Of a stretch of 50,420 bases of DNA, positions 49,603-50,420 are shown piece by piece (position 1 is the stretch's first letter; each line of letters begins with the position of its first letter). The notes beneath the pieces were generated by a model, which did no database searches, was not told the DNA's origin, and saw only the letters and a list, made by a program, of their open reading frames with translations. The DNA is taken from contig DYBL01000104.1 in the NCBI GenBank assembly GCA_019418625.1, forward strand, positions 1-50,420, given 5' to 3'. Origin of the DNA: Clostridiales bacterium. GTDB lineage: Bacteria > Bacillota > Clostridia > Oscillospirales > Oscillospiraceae. Position numbers and translations under genes: made by a program.

Positions 49603-50420
49603 GGGCGCGCCTCCTCAAAGCGGTCTGCAAATTCGTCAATGGTGCAGCACAGGGCATTTTTATCCAGTGCCCGGGCCATGGTAAAGATCTCCGGCGGGCG
49701 GATGCCCACCAACGCGGCCAGATCGGAGCGGGAGAAGATCTCATCCCGGCTGCCGTCCGCTACCACCTGCCCGCCCCGCAGCACGATGATCCGCTCTGCC
49801 CACTGGCACACCAGCTGCATGTCGTGGGTGGCGATGACGGCGGTGCGGATGATGCCTTTCATGTTCTCCAGCACGGTCAGGATCTCCCGGCGGGTGGCGA
49901 TGTCCAGGTTGGCGGTGGGCTCGTCCAGCAGCAAAATGCCGGGCTCCAGTGCCACGCCGATGGCCAGGCTTGCCCGGCGCATCTGGCCGCCGGACATGAG
50001 CCGCCCGTCCCGGTCCGCAAGCTCCCGGAGCCGGAAATGGTCCAGCAGGGCGTCGGTGCGCGCCTGCCAGTCGGCAACGCCCCGCACCTGCATGGCGTAG
50101 GCGATGTCGGCGCGGATGGAGTCCTTGATGAACATCTGCTCCGGATTTTGATATACCAGGGAGATCAGGCGGGACAGGTCCTCCGCCTTTTTCTCTCCGA
50201 TGGGGACGCCCAGGAGGGACACCGTGCCGCTCTGGGGCCGCAGCAGGCCCACCATCATCTTCATGAGCGTGGACTTGCCCGCACCGTTGGAGCCGATGAG
50301 CGCCACCTTTTCCCCCTCCCGGATCTCCAGGTCCAGCCCGTCAAAAACGGTGCGGGGCGCCCCCTTTACCGAGCGGTAGGAGAGGGAGACGTTTTGAAAG
50401 GAGACGGCGGAAGGCCCCGC
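49590..50420 (-). CDS. Energy-coupling factor transporter ATPase (cut by window edge)
   Basis: At least 276 residues, open to the right edge. It has Walker A IGSNGAGKST, Q-loop LVYQNPEQMFI, signature MSGGQMRRASLAIG (a variant of LSGGQ), Walker B ILLLDEPTANLD and H-loop IATHDMQL. The in-frame sequence continues upstream of Walker A to the edge (SFQNVSLSYRSVKGAPRTVFDGLDLEIREGE-like), so the start is not seen. It may be a single EcfA or the second half of a fused dual ATPase. The C-terminal extension (RPPEIFTMARAL) is typical of EcfA. Confidence 0.9.
   Translation of the reverse strand, partial: AGPSAVSFQNVSLSYRSVKGAPRTVFDGLDLEIREGEKVALIGSNGAGKSTLMKMMVGLLRPQSGTVSLLGVPIGEKKAEDLSRLISLVYQNPEQMFIKDSIRADIAYAMQVRGVADWQARTDALLDHFRLRELADRDGRLMSGGQMRRASLAIGVALEPGILLLDEPTANLDIATRREILTVLENMKGIIRTAVIATHDMQLVCQWAERIIVLRGGQVVADGSRDEIFSRSDLAALVGIRPPEIFTMARALDKNALCCTIDEFADRFEEARPWNT

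Overview
The window looks like chromosomal DNA of a gut-dwelling, high-GC member of the Clostridia (Oscillospiraceae-like, near Flavonifractor, Lawsonibacter or Oscillibacter). That placement is inferred from strong AGGAGG ribosome sites, an anaerobic [FeFe]-hydrogenase, a canonical bile salt hydrolase, an ECF transporter, a BlaI/M56 pair and many short ATGA gene overlaps. I could run no taxonomic search.

Layout. 1-500: the 5' end of an IS1182-type transposase gene on the minus strand, a long hairpin, and the 3' half only of a tRNA-Thr(GGU) gene, which is the expected scar of an integrative element lying to the left. 678-4344 (minus): a two-gene hydrogenase operon, a GltD-like flavoprotein followed by an H-cluster hydrogenase. 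4698-5744 (minus): a LacI-family regulator diverging from a plus-strand sugar operon at about 6.0-14.3 kb. That operon has a ChvE-like binding lipoprotein, an MmsA ATPase with a frameshift, the MmsB permease, xylulokinase, a YczE-like membrane protein, a DUF4867 protein and an L-fucose/L-arabinose-type isomerase. 14.4-17.3 kb (minus): a two-subunit thiamine-diphosphate 2-oxoacid dehydrogenase E1 and a GntR/FadR regulator.

17.5-40.7 kb (plus): a large cell-surface polysaccharide locus behind one strong promoter. It makes dTDP-L-rhamnose (rfbA, C, B, D) and GDP-D-glycero-alpha-D-manno-heptose (hddA, gmhA and a fused hddC-gmhB). It exports a polymer through a Wzm/Wzt ABC transporter. Its decoration genes include an acyltransferase-3, a GT-C-like membrane protein, a polyprenyl-phosphate sugar synthase with DUF2304 and EamA partners, a GNAT protein, a polysaccharide deacetylase and a left-handed beta-helix protein. 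At its centre is a 1413-residue protein joining a methyltransferase, a kinase-like domain, a coiled coil made of 11-residue repeats, a GT2 and a GT4 glycosyltransferase. The first three parts match the plan of WbdD, the E. coli O9a chain terminator and molecular ruler, here fused to the likely polymerase. The coiled coil is encoded by an in-frame 33-bp tandem repeat. Next to it is a radical SAM protein with its own coiled coil. This is the strongest candidate for an undescribed system in the window.

40.7-45.5 kb (plus): a small membrane exporter, an aminoglycoside-phosphotransferase-fold sugar kinase, a bile salt hydrolase with its own promoter, and a secreted stalk-domain hydrolase. 45.5-47.0 kb (minus): a BlaI repressor with twin operators and a truncated M56/BlaR1-like protease joined to a gene remnant. 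47.0-50.4 kb (minus): an ECF transporter ATPase (cut by the window edge), EcfT, a PHP-domain protein and an RpiR regulator.
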